A DNA stretch of 64,000 nucleotides from Deltaproteobacteria bacterium GWC2_55_46 (GTDB lineage Bacteria > Desulfobacterota > GWC2-55-46). The stretch is taken from contig LVEI03000001.1 in NCBI GenBank assembly GCA_001595385.3, positions 1,331,501 through 1,395,500 of the forward strand. Direction: 5' to 3'. This document shows, one piece after another, positions 1-8,070 of the stretch (its first letter is position 1; every line of letters starts with the position of its first letter). The notes beneath the pieces were generated by a model. It was not told the DNA's origin. It saw only the letters and a list, made by a program, of their open reading frames with translations, and made no database searches. Both the position numbers and the translations under genes were made by a program.

Positions 1-1795
1 TGTCGTTTATGGACTTGAAGTCGTCAACGTCTATCATTACGACGCCTATATCGTACTTATACCTGAAAGAGGCCTTGAACTCATTGGAGAGGACCTCTGA
101 GAAGCGCCTCCTGTTAAAGACACCCGTAAGGTGGTCTGTTACGGAAAGCTTCTCTATCTCTTTGCGTATTATGGCGTTGTCGAGGGCTATGGCTATCTGA
201 TTTACAAGCTGCTCCATGTGCTCGATCTTCTCTTCCGCATAGGGCCCCACAGAGCCCATGAGGAGGACGCCCCTTGGCTTTTCGTTGAATGACAGGCAGA
301 ACCAGGCCAGTCCGCCTGGCGTTACCTTCACTACCCCGGTATCTATGAACAGCCCCTCGCCTCCGTCACCTGCCATGGTCATGGTCTTCTGCTCGGCAAG
401 GCATCTGCCGGCAAGCCCCTCGCCCTTCTTGAGCTTTCCAAGGGCCGCGTCGGATATCCCGCAGCAGGTCTCGGGCTTCAAGACCCCTGTATCCTCGTCA
501 TAAAGGTATATAGCCCCGATCTGCGAACCGGTAAGCTCGGCCATATTTGAAAGCGCGTTGCTTAAAAGCAGGTCCGGGTCGCTGAACTCAAGCAGGACCT
601 TTGATATCCGGTTGAAGCCCGCCAGCCGCTCTTCCCTTACCTTTATAGACCTCACCATGCTGTTGAAGCCCTGCCCTATGGTCTCAAACTCGTCCTTGGT
701 CCTTATCTCGAGACCCACATCGAGGTTTCCCGAGGCTGTCTCTTTCATCGCCCCCCTTATGGCCTGAACGGGCTTATGGGTGTCCCTGTATGTGAGGGCG
801 GCGAGGAAGATGCTGAAGACGAGGCCAATGGCGGCGACCGTGAGGACCTGGGATTTCACCTCCAAAATGGGCTCTTCAACGTTTGCATGGCTGTCCGCCA
901 CCGCAAGAGCCCCTATGGGGGTCCCCGTAAAATCCACTATGGGCTCTATCGCCAGGATAACCCTCTTCGAGCCGAGCTCGGTTGTGCCGAAAAACCCCCT
1001 CGTTTTCGGGAGGAGGCTTGAGATCTCCTGGTCAAGCTCGGTCAGGGGGCTGAAGATGCCGTCAGGTATGGAAGTCGAGTTGACGACCCGCAAGCCATCT
1101 TTGGAAGGCATGCTCAAGACCGCGGCATTTACGCTGAAATATCTATAGATAGTGTCCGGAAGCCAGTTCCGTCCGTTCAGGAGTATGCCCGTTACAAACG
1201 CCCCTGTAGTGGCGCCCTTGTCGACCACCGGGACGACCACGAGCTGCATAAGGCCGGACGACTCGATATCAGCGGCCAGCCGCCCTCCTTCTCCCAGGAG
1301 CACGTTCCTTGCCACAAGCTCGGTAGACATGACAGGCTGACCGCTTGCGAGCGCCTTGCCTACGATACCGTTTATCTCCAGGAAGTCCCCCGTGCTGCCA
1401 TTCCTCCTCGCGATAACGGTCCTGTCGGGGCCAACGACCGCCCATAGGTCCACGTAAGACCTCGCCCCTGAAAAGTCATTCAAGATCCTCCTGAGGTACG
1501 CGCTGTCACCCCTTTTTACAGCCGCCTTTATCGAATCGGCGCTCGCGGCCTGGAGCATGCCGTACTTCATCTGCTCTACCCTGGTCTGGTAGAGGCTCCA
1601 CGCGCCCTGCAGGTTTGACTTAAGCTCCTTGAGGGCGTCCCGATGGACATGGGCTGAGAATTTTACAGAGACGAAATAATAGAAACCGCCTGTAAGCACG
1701 GCGGTTATGAGGAGAAAGGCTATGAGCGTCTTTGCTCCGATGGAAAGGTTCAGCCTCCAGTCAGACCATACTACCCTAAAGAGCTTTTTCGACAT
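1..1795 (-). CDS. Membrane-bound GGDEF diguanylate cyclase with HAMP and GAF domains (3' end outside window)
   Basis: Open without a stop from ATG at 1795 to the window edge, about 598 codons. GGAG lies six bases before the ATG. Reading from the start: a membrane segment at about residues 20-45, an extracytoplasmic sensor region of roughly 260 residues, a second membrane segment near 315-335, a HAMP region, a GAF-like domain (about 420-555), then the opening of a GGDEF domain (TDHLTGVFNRRRF, then VVMIDVDDFKSIND). The active-site GGDEF motif itself would lie beyond the edge, so catalytic competence cannot be judged. Likely makes cyclic di-GMP in response to a periplasmic ligand. No neighbour shares its direction closely; hemG starts 400 bp away across a repeat. 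Confidence 0.85.
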   Translation of the reverse strand, partial: MSKKLFRVVWSDWRLNLSIGAKTLIAFLLITAVLTGGFYYFVSVKFSAHVHRDALKELKSNLQGAWSLYQTRVEQMKYGMLQAASADSIKAAVKRGDSAYLRRILNDFSGARSYVDLWAVVGPDRTVIARRNGSTGDFLEINGIVGKALASGQPVMSTELVARNVLLGEGGRLAADIESSGLMQLVVVPVVDKGATTGAFVTGILLNGRNWLPDTIYRYFSVNAAVLSMPSKDGLRVVNSTSIPDGIFSPLTELDQEISSLLPKTRGFFGTTELGSKRVILAIEPIVDFTGTPIGALAVADSHANVEEPILEVKSQVLTVAAIGLVFSIFLAALTYRDTHKPVQAIRGAMKETASGNLDVGLEIRTKDEFETIGQGFNSMVRSIKVREERLAGFNRISKVLLEFSDPDLLLSNALSNMAELTGSQIGAIYLYDEDTGVLKPETCCGISDAALGKLKKGEGLAGRCLAEQKTMTMAGDGGEGLFIDTGVVKVTPGGLAWFCLSFNEKPRGVLLMGSVGPYAEEKIEHMEQLVNQIAIALDNAIIRKEIEKLSVTDHLTGVFNRRRFSEVLSNEFKASFRYKYDIGVVMIDVDDFKSIND

Positions 1796-1962
1796 CTTGT
1801 ACTCCTACTTCCGGGGATAAGCAGGAAAACGGCAAAGAAACGCCGCTTGCCGGACTCATCCACTTATCGGCGGAGAAGCTGCCGGACTAAAATTTTTTTG
1901 TTTTATGATTTGAGGTTCAGGAGAGATGAAAAAGCGGTTAGGTTTTGAATCTGGGCTACCTC

Positions 1963-2200
1963 TAAAAATCAGGAATTTTTTCTAAGGTCAAGGAAGGGCG
2001 GAAATAAAAAGCGCAGCATATATGTGAATATGTGAGCATTTTTGTTTTCGACCGACGCAGAGATCAGGAAAAAGAACAATTAAAAATCAGGAATTTTTTC
2101 TAAGGTCAAGGAAGGGCGGAAATAAAAAGCGCAGCATATATGTGAATATGTGAGCATTTTTGTTTTCGACCTGACGCAGAGATCAGGAAAAAGAACAATT
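1963..2200. repeat. Two-copy 118/119-bp tandem direct repeat
   Basis: The block 1963-2080 is repeated almost exactly at 2081-2200. The only difference seen is one extra T in the second copy (CGACCGACG versus CGACCTGACG). The unit carries no open frame and is AT-richer than the flanks. It fills most of the 417-bp gap (1796-2212) between the start of the diguanylate cyclase and the 3' end of hemG. The remainder of that gap (1796-1962) holds the cyclase leader, in which TGCCGGACT occurs twice; I see no recognised riboswitch in it. Confidence 0.95.
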
Positions 2201-2212
2201 TTTAAATGACGT

Positions 2213-3664
2213 TTACGCGCCCTTGTGCCCGGCTATCTGATGCAGGACGCGCTTTGCCACGACCTCGCCGTAGCGTATGCTGTCGCTTATGCCGATGCCG
2301 TGATATGCGCTACCGGCAAGATAGAGCCCCGGGTGGCCAAGAAGCCGCTCGTCTATCCAGGCTATCCTTTCCTCGTGGCCGATGGTGTACTGGGGCATTG
2401 ACTCCCTCCACTTGAATACCCTTGCGAGGACCGGCTCCGCGTCGATGCCCATTATATCGCGAAGCTCTTCCCTCACCATCTTGAGGATCTCGCCGTCGCT
2501 TAAAGAGACGAGCTCCGCGTTCTTTGAGCCGCCGACAAAGCACCTTAAAAGGACCGAGTCCTCAGGGGCCCTTTGAGCGAACTTGACCGAGGTCCAGGTC
2601 GCGGCCATGATCCGCCTTTTTTCTATCCTGGGCACTACAAAGCCGAAACCGTCAAGCGGGTGCGAAACGTCCTTTCTCTTGAAGGCTATCGAGACGGTAG
2701 CGGTCGATACGTATGGTATGGTGAGGAGCTTTTTGGCAAGCTCGGGGTCTTCAGCGCTTATCATGGAAGAGGCTGCCCACGCCGGGGCCGCTATGACTAC
2801 GGCATCGGCCTCTATCGAGCCGCCCCCGACGAGATTTACCCTGTAGCCTGCCCCGGCTGCCTTCTCAACGGACGAGGCCGCCGTGCCTGTCTTCAATACC
2901 GTATCCTTCATCCCCTTGAGACGCGTTGAGAGGGTATCTATAAGCTCCGTCAGTCCGTCCCTCAAGGTCATGAACATCGTTACTTTTCTTTTGGGGGCGC
3001 CACCGGCCGGAGCTGGCTTCCTGTGAGCGGCCGCGCTCGCCATCCTCCTGACCATGCCGCGTATGAGGCTGCCGCTTTCCTCCTCGAGCTGGACGAACTT
3101 CGGGAAGGACGCCCGGACGGACATGGTCTCCGGGTCTCCGGCGTGGACCCCGGCCACGAGAGGCTCTGCTATCTTGTCAAGGGCCTCTTTGCCGAGCCTC
3201 CTCCTTACGAAGTCCCCGAGGCTCTCATCCCCCTTCTCCTTCCTTTTGGGGACGAAGAGGTCAAAAGCCATCCTTATCTTTCCGGGCCATGATATGAGGC
3301 TCGATGTCGCAAGCGGGAGGATCTTGGTGGGTATCATGAGGATAACGCCCTCGGGCAGCACATGGAGCTTGCCGCCTGAGAGGACGAAGGTCTTCCTGTT
3401 CTTGTCGTTGGTGTTGAGGAGCTTGTCTTCCAGGCCGACCCTCTTGCAGAGCTCCATGGCCCAGGGCTTCTCGGAAAGGAAGCAGTCCGGCCCGCCCTCG
3501 ACGAGGAAGCCGTCCACGCGTTCGGTCTGGATATTCCCGCCGAACCTGGGGTTGCGCTCGACGAGGACTATCTCGAAAGGAGGGCAATCTCCCTGGTGCT
3601 CTCGCAGGCTCCACGCTGTGGCGAGCCCCGCGATGCCGCCGCCTATTATTACGACCCTTTTCAT
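2213..3664 (-). CDS. hemG: HemY-type protoporphyrinogen oxidase
   Basis: 483 residues, usual for the FAD-dependent HemY family that oxidises protoporphyrinogen IX (or coproporphyrinogen III) late in haem synthesis. The N-terminus has the Rossmann FAD motif GGGIAGLATAW, then the RNPRFGGNIQTE region. The C-terminus has YLAGSAYHGIGISDSI, typical of the family's second FAD-contact segment. The ATG overlaps the hemH stop (ATGA, 3661-3664), which points to translational coupling. Third gene of hemE-hemH-hemG. Supplies haem in a window rich in c-type cytochromes. HemY enzymes often use oxygen, though the family also occurs in anaerobes, so the electron acceptor is open. Confidence 0.9.
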   Translation of the reverse strand: MKRVVIIGGGIAGLATAWSLREHQGDCPPFEIVLVERNPRFGGNIQTERVDGFLVEGGPDCFLSEKPWAMELCKRVGLEDKLLNTNDKNRKTFVLSGGKLHVLPEGVILMIPTKILPLATSSLISWPGKIRMAFDLFVPKRKEKGDESLGDFVRRRLGKEALDKIAEPLVAGVHAGDPETMSVRASFPKFVQLEEESGSLIRGMVRRMASAAAHRKPAPAGGAPKRKVTMFMTLRDGLTELIDTLSTRLKGMKDTVLKTGTAASSVEKAAGAGYRVNLVGGGSIEADAVVIAAPAWAASSMISAEDPELAKKLLTIPYVSTATVSIAFKRKDVSHPLDGFGFVVPRIEKRRIMAATWTSVKFAQRAPEDSVLLRCFVGGSKNAELVSLSDGEILKMVREELRDIMGIDAEPVLARVFKWRESMPQYTIGHEERIAWIDERLLGHPGLYLAGSAYHGIGISDSIRYGEVVAKRVLHQIAGHKGA

Positions 3665-4593
3665 CTCTTCTCTTCCGCCGCCATCCCGATCTTCGCCGCG
3701 AGCATGCGTATGAAGGCGGGGGCCGTATTAAGCGATGGGGTGCGCCTGAACTCCACGCCGTTCGTCATGGCCGCCTCCTTGAAGAGGACGTCTATGTCGT
3801 AGAGCGTTTCCACATGGTCGGCAGCGAAGCCGAGCGGTACGACTATCACGGCCTTCTTGCCGGCCTTTGCGGCCTCTGCTATCACTTCATCGGTCTGCGG
3901 CCCGAGCCACTGCCTCGGCCCGGAGCCCTTGCTCTGGTAGGCCACCCTGTAATCGGCCTTGCCGACCCTCTCCATTATGAAACCTGCCGCCTGGTTGACC
4001 TGCATCTCGTAGGCGTCCCCCTGGAGGGCCACTACCGGCAGGCTGTGCGAGCTGAATATCACGAGCGCGTCTTTGGGCTCGGGCAGGCTTGAAAGCTCTT
4101 TAAGGATATTGCCTGCCACGAGGTCGAGGAAGTCCTTCTCAACGTGCCATGTCTTTACAAACTCTATGACAGGCGTGCCGCCAAGAGTTGCTACCGCGCT
4201 CTCGACGTCCGTTTCATAGGCGCCTGTGGCGACCATGGAGACGAAAGGGGACATTATGGCCGCCACCGCCTCCTCTATGCCGTCCTCTTTCATCTTCTTG
4301 AGGGTGTCGGCTATAAAGGGGTGCCAGTAGCGCATGCCCACATAGGCCCTGTACCTCAAGCCTGTAGACCCGGAGTTGAGCTCATCCTCTATGGCCTTCG
4401 CCTGCGCGAGAGTTATCTCCAGCAAAGGGGATTCCCCGCCCATGAGCTTGTATTTTTCGACGGTCTTTGCGACAAGCTCTGACGTAACGGGCCTGCCCTT
4501 GAGCACGTTCTTAACGAAAGGCTCGACGCTCTCAAGAGAATCGGCCCCGCCGAAGGCGAGGAGCAGGATCCCTTTTAAAGGCTTTTCACTCAT
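3661..4593 (-). CDS. hemH: Ferrochelatase
   Basis: 310 residues, matching bacterial ferrochelatases. It inserts Fe(II) into the porphyrin ring to give haem. Visible family signatures are LLLAFGGADS at the N-terminus, the SSHSLP motif carrying the catalytic histidine, and YQSKGSGPRQWLGPQTDEV, followed by PLGFAADHVETLYDID. Lies 32 bp after hemE and overlaps hemG by four bases, so the three genes form one operon. Soluble or peripheral; no signal peptide. Confidence 0.93.
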   Translation of the reverse strand: MSEKPLKGILLLAFGGADSLESVEPFVKNVLKGRPVTSELVAKTVEKYKLMGGESPLLEITLAQAKAIEDELNSGSTGLRYRAYVGMRYWHPFIADTLKKMKEDGIEEAVAAIMSPFVSMVATGAYETDVESAVATLGGTPVIEFVKTWHVEKDFLDLVAGNILKELSSLPEPKDALVIFSSHSLPVVALQGDAYEMQVNQAAGFIMERVGKADYRVAYQSKGSGPRQWLGPQTDEVIAEAAKAGKKAVIVVPLGFAADHVETLYDIDVLFKEAAMTNGVEFRRTPSLNTAPAFIRMLAAKIGMAAEEKR

Positions 4594-4625
4594 CTGTCAT
4601 TCCCTGTCTTTATCGGCTGTCTCTT

Positions 4626-5657
4626 TTATTTGCCGCTGAATTCGTGCACGCTGTCCACTACGGCCCTGACGTTATCGACAGGGGTGCCGAGGATTATGCC
4701 GTGACCGAGATTGAAGATATGGCCAGGCCTTCCGCCAGCCATGTCGATTATCTCCTTCACCCTCTTCCTTATCTCACTTGCCGGGCCGAAGAGCACGACC
4801 GGGTCGAGGTTCCCCTGTATGCCCTTGTCATGGCCTATGGTCTGCCAGGCCTCGTCGAGCCTCACCTTCCAGTCGACCCCTATGACATCGCCGCCGCCCT
4901 GGGCTACAAGGTCGAGGTAAGCGCCCGTGCCGGTCCCGAAGTTTATTATAGGGACCCCTTTTTTACTGACCCTGTCGATTATCTTTTTTGTATACGGGAG
5001 GGCGTAGTTTTTGAAATCATCGGGACCGAGGCAGCCGACCCAGCTGTCGAAGAGCTGCACTACCTGGGCGCCCGCGTCTATCTGGGCCTCCAGGTAGACT
5101 ATTATGACCTCGGTTATCTTGTCCATGAGGACCTTCCAGCCCTCCAGGTCCGAGTATATGAGCTTTTTGGTGTTTATGTAGTTCTTCGAGCCTTCGCCTT
5201 CTATTATATAGCTCGCCAGCGTAAAGGGCGCGCCGGAAAAGCCTATGAGCGGGACCTTGCCGGCAAGCTCGGCCCTGACCATCTTGATGGCCTTCAGGAG
5301 ATATGGCACATGCTCTTCGGGGTTTATTATCCTTACGGCGTCTATGTCCTTCCTGGTGCGCACCGGGTTCGATATGACCGGCCCTTCGTTCTTCGCGAAC
5401 TCGAGCCCTATGCCCATGCCCTCCAGCGGAAGAAGTATGTCGGCGAATATGATGGCGGCGTCCAGGTCAAAGGCCCTTATGGGCTGCAATGTGACCTCGC
5501 AGGCAAGCTCCGGGGTCCTGCACATCTCGAGAAAGGAGTGCTTCTCCCGTATAACCATGTATTCCTTCATGTAGCGGCCTGCCTGGCGCATGAGCCAGAC
5601 CGGGGTGAAGCCGGCCTTCTCCCTGCGGCATGCCTTTAAGAACGCGTCGTTTGCCAT
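4626..5657 (-). CDS. hemE: Uroporphyrinogen decarboxylase
   Basis: 343 residues from ATG 5657. A longer frame reaches 5720, but AAGGAGAA sits seven bases before the 5657 ATG and the protein then begins as known HemE proteins do. Removes four acetate carboxyls from uroporphyrinogen III. Motifs: WLMRQAGRYMKEY (substrate-binding arginines), FADILLPLEGMG, GFSGAPFTLASYIIEG and a C-terminal FNLGHGI. First gene of the hemE-hemH-hemG operon. A strong sigma70-like promoter lies about 125 bp upstream (5783-5811). Confidence 0.95.
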   Translation of the reverse strand: MANDAFLKACRREKAGFTPVWLMRQAGRYMKEYMVIREKHSFLEMCRTPELACEVTLQPIRAFDLDAAIIFADILLPLEGMGIGLEFAKNEGPVISNPVRTRKDIDAVRIINPEEHVPYLLKAIKMVRAELAGKVPLIGFSGAPFTLASYIIEGEGSKNYINTKKLIYSDLEGWKVLMDKITEVIIVYLEAQIDAGAQVVQLFDSWVGCLGPDDFKNYALPYTKKIIDRVSKKGVPIINFGTGTGAYLDLVAQGGGDVIGVDWKVRLDEAWQTIGHDKGIQGNLDPVVLFGPASEIRKRVKEIIDMAGGRPGHIFNLGHGIILGTPVDNVRAVVDSVHEFSGK

Positions 5658-5782
5658 AGTATTCTCCTTCTCGTCATAATCGGGCGGTCGCCTTGAAAAG
5701 TGAAGCCCGTAGAGCGTCAAATAGATGCGTACATACCGTCTTTTCCAATAGCCTTAAAGGCAAGACCGGGACCAAGCGTTCC

Positions 5783-5811
5783 ATTATATTTATAACGGAT
5801 GGTTTTTTCAA
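5783..5811 (-). promoter_or_regulatory. Strong sigma70-type promoter for hemE operon
   Basis: Read on the minus strand: TTGAAA (5811-5806), a 17-bp spacer, then a perfect TATAAT (5788-5783). It predicts transcription starting near 5776 and a leader of about 120 nt before hemE. A 95-codon minus-strand frame (5717-6004) crosses it and is probably not a gene. No terminator or riboswitch fold was recognised in the leader. Confidence 0.6.
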
Positions 5812-5846
5812 TAATTTTCACAGGGGCCCAATAAACCAAGTTCCTC

Positions 5847-5875
5847 TTCACAATAATTCCGGCTTGGGATATAAT
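5847..5875 (+). promoter_or_regulatory. Divergent promoter for the HAMP/cytochrome cluster
   Basis: Plus strand: TTCACA (5847-5852), 17-bp spacer, TATAAT (5870-5875). It faces away from the hemE promoter about 60 bp away. The ATG at 5874 falls inside this -10 box, which argues that translation of the next gene begins further downstream. Confidence 0.5.
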
Positions 5876-5984
5876 GTCGATAATTTCTGCCGCTTTTGAT
5901 TTTGGCATCTCAGGCGACCCCGCATCTATTGCTCCCCACGAACGCTCACGGCAAGAACTCGGAAGGGTTATCAGGTCTAACGCT

Positions 5985-6593
5985 TTGAAAAACGTTACCG
6001 ACACCAGACTCCTTCAAAGGGCCTTCAACCTCCGTTTCGGGCTCAAGCTCTGCCTCTTTACTCTCCTTGGCGGTGGCGCTCTTGTGACGCTCCTTTGGCT
6101 TTCTCTTGCCAGGAGCGTGGGCGATTCCTACGGGGAGGCCATATACAGCATCTATGATCTGAAGCTCAAGGTCCTTCCCCTCATCTTCGCCTCTTCCTAC
6201 TCGATACTCATACTCGCCCTTGTGACAGCGGCCGTGGCCGTCATATCGGTATTGTATTCACACAGGATCGCGGGGCCGATCTTCAGGCTGGAGCGCAATA
6301 TCGAGATCATAGCCTCAGGCGACCTTGCGATAGTAACCCGCTTCAGAAGCAACGACCAGCTCTCGGTGCTGGCAGACGACCTCAATTCGATGGTGCGGTC
6401 GATAAACCACACCACCAGGAGCGTGAAGGATGCCCTTGACCGCCTCGGAGCGGCCGAGGACACTTTGAGGGAGCTTGGCAAGGGTGAGCCTGACGAAAAA
6501 GAGCTGAGGGCCGCGATAGAGGGGGCCAGGGAGGGGATCAGCGAACTTAAGAAGGCCCTTTCCCACATTAAAATGAAAGAGGAAAGTGCTTAA
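5985..6593 (+). CDS. Two-pass membrane HAMP-domain protein without output domain
   Basis: About 202 residues from TTG 5985. The frame is open from ATG 5874, but that codon lies in a promoter -10 box. Upstream of TTG only a weak AGGT is seen, so the start is uncertain. The protein has a membrane segment (FGLKLCLFTLLGGGALVTLLWL), a short extracytoplasmic loop, a second membrane segment, then a HAMP-like region (RIAGPIFRLERNIEIIASGD and LADDLNSMV) and a charged helical tail. No kinase, methyl-accepting or GGDEF module follows. First gene of the cytochrome cluster and overlaps the next gene by eight bases. It may be a partner or assembly factor for the neighbouring cytochrome rather than a classical transducer. 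Function unknown. Confidence 0.75.
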   Translation: MKNVTDTRLLQRAFNLRFGLKLCLFTLLGGGALVTLLWLSLARSVGDSYGEAIYSIYDLKLKVLPLIFASSYSILILALVTAAVAVISVLYSHRIAGPIFRLERNIEIIASGDLAIVTRFRSNDQLSVLADDLNSMVRSINHTTRSVKDALDRLGAAEDTLRELGKGEPDEKELRAAIEGAREGISELKKALSHIKMKEESA

Positions 6594-7389
6594 ACCCGGT
6601 CTCATCGTCATATTTATCGCCATATTGGCGGGGGCAGCGGCCCTGTACTCGTCCCAGTGGACAAGCTACCACGACTTTACAGGCAGATGCCTTGAATGCC
6701 ATATAAAGGAACCCAAGCCTGGGGAGACCCCTCGCGCCTTCTCCAAGGACCTGACACAGATGTGCACCGGCTGCCACGCCTCCGAACTCGAACTTTCCCA
6801 TCCAGTAGACTTAAACCCGTCGATGCAGGTCCCGGCAAACCTGCCGCTCGACTGGAAAGGCGCGGTAACCTGCGTGACCTGCCACCCGGTACATAACGAA
6901 GGGCACGGGCCTTTCCGCCTGAGGTCGAGGCTCTCCGGGCAGGGGTTCTGCATGCTCTGCCATAGCGACATCGAAAGCGAGCTGCACAAGGTCTCCCTCG
7001 GAGCAGCGCACGCGGCAGGCTCAAGCTCGATGAAGTACGTCGAGCTTGAGCTTGGCGGAACGCTTGACGAGCTTTCGCTGAAGTGCCTGGCCTGCCATGA
7101 CGCCCTGACAGGCAGGGACGCCTTCGTGGAAAGAAGGTTTTCGGACGGGGCGTTTTTCCATAATCGCGGCGTAATAGGCCTCAGCCATCCCATCGGTGTT
7201 TCCTATATCGAGGCAAGGCGCAAGTACCATGGCGCGTACAAACCTGTAAACGAGCTGCCGCGCGAGATAAAGCTCTTTGGCGGCAATGTCGGGTGCGGGA
7301 GCTGCCATAACCCTTACTCGAAACGCCATTTCTCGCTTGTGATGAGCAACGAGGGCAGCGCCCTTTGCCTGGCCTGCCACGTGAAATAG
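6586..7389 (+). CDS. Seven-haem c-type cytochrome, membrane-anchored or secreted
   Basis: 267 residues from GTG 6586, inside the end of the previous gene; GAGG lies three bases before it. An N-terminal hydrophobic segment (LIVIFIAILAGAAALY) exports or anchors it. Seven CxxCH motifs were counted: CLECH, CTGCH, CVTCH, CMLCH, CLACH, CGSCH and CLACH. Spacing is irregular, with histidines between motifs that could be distal ligands. No enzyme signature was recognised, so electron transfer is the likely role. Part of a row of five cytochrome genes with a HAMP protein on either side. Confidence 0.88.
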   Translation: MLKPGLIVIFIAILAGAAALYSSQWTSYHDFTGRCLECHIKEPKPGETPRAFSKDLTQMCTGCHASELELSHPVDLNPSMQVPANLPLDWKGAVTCVTCHPVHNEGHGPFRLRSRLSGQGFCMLCHSDIESELHKVSLGAAHAAGSSSMKYVELELGGTLDELSLKCLACHDALTGRDAFVERRFSDGAFFHNRGVIGLSHPIGVSYIEARRKYHGAYKPVNELPREIKLFGGNVGCGSCHNPYSKRHFSLVMSNEGSALCLACHVK

Positions 7390-7490
7390 GAAAGACAGGA
7401 ATTTAACTCGGGCTTAATCGTGATTTAACATAGAAAGCTTATTATCTACAAGGACTTGTCAGCCATGGACGCTGAAAAGAGGTGCGAAGG

Positions 7491-8060
7491 ATGAGGCCCA
7501 GGAGGAACTACTTCATAAACAAGGGACTGCAGTCCAGGTTTGTGGCCGGTTTTTCCTTAGCCGTGCTCGCCGGGTTGCTCGCGAACCTCTTCATCGCCTA
7601 TTTTTTAATTGACAGGGAACTTGCACAAGAGTTATATAAAATTCACATAAAGATAAGGACCACCTCAGAGATCGCGGTCCCTATCCTCATCAAGCTCAGC
7701 GCGATCACCGTATCCGCTATCCTTGTCTTTTCGGCGGTCATTGGCTTTTTTCTCACGCGCCGGATCGAGTTGCCGCTCCTTGAGCTCAGGGAGGCCGTAA
7801 GGAGGATATCCAGAGGGGACTTCACCCAGAGTATTTCACTAAAGATACCCGGCGAGCTTCCGTCAGTTTTCAATGCCATGTCCCGCTCCCTTGAGGCTGC
7901 CTTCAGTCCCATGATCAAATCAGGTAAAGCGCTCGAGAAGGAGTTCGACAAGCTCGGAAGCGGCAGCGCCCTTTCCGCAATGGAGCTCTCTGGCGCGCTC
8001 GACGCCCTGGCAGAGGCGCGCAGGACGATCTCACACGAAATCTCAAAGCTAAAGGTCTGA
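7491..8060 (+). CDS. Second two-pass membrane HAMP-domain protein
   Basis: 189 residues from ATG 7491. A GTG at 7482 is also in frame, but AGAGG sits eight bases before the ATG. Architecture matches the gene at 5985: membrane segment (FVAGFSLAVLAGLLANLFIAYFL), short loop with charged residues, second membrane segment (AITVSAILVFSAVIGFFL), HAMP-like RIELPLLELREAVRRISRGDF, then a helical tail ending in a coiled-coil-like stretch. No output domain. Two such proteins in one cytochrome cluster suggest a structural or regulatory partnership with the haem proteins. Function unknown. Confidence 0.8.
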   Translation: MRPRRNYFINKGLQSRFVAGFSLAVLAGLLANLFIAYFLIDRELAQELYKIHIKIRTTSEIAVPILIKLSAITVSAILVFSAVIGFFLTRRIELPLLELREAVRRISRGDFTQSISLKIPGELPSVFNAMSRSLEAAFSPMIKSGKALEKEFDKLGSGSALSAMELSGALDALAEARRTISHEISKLKV

Positions 8061-8070
8061 GAGGAGTTTT

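Noticed and set aside
1796-1962. Cyclic di-GMP riboswitch before the diguanylate cyclase
   Set aside because: The leader has repeated TGCCGGACT and small stems but not the conserved GEMM core sequences.
5874-5984. ATG 5874 as start of the first HAMP protein
   Set aside because: The codon lies inside a TATAAT -10 box on the same strand, so a transcript would begin after it.
5717-6004. 95-codon minus-strand frame between hemE and the HAMP gene
   Set aside because: It crosses a strong hemE promoter, has no ribosome site and no recognisable protein pattern.
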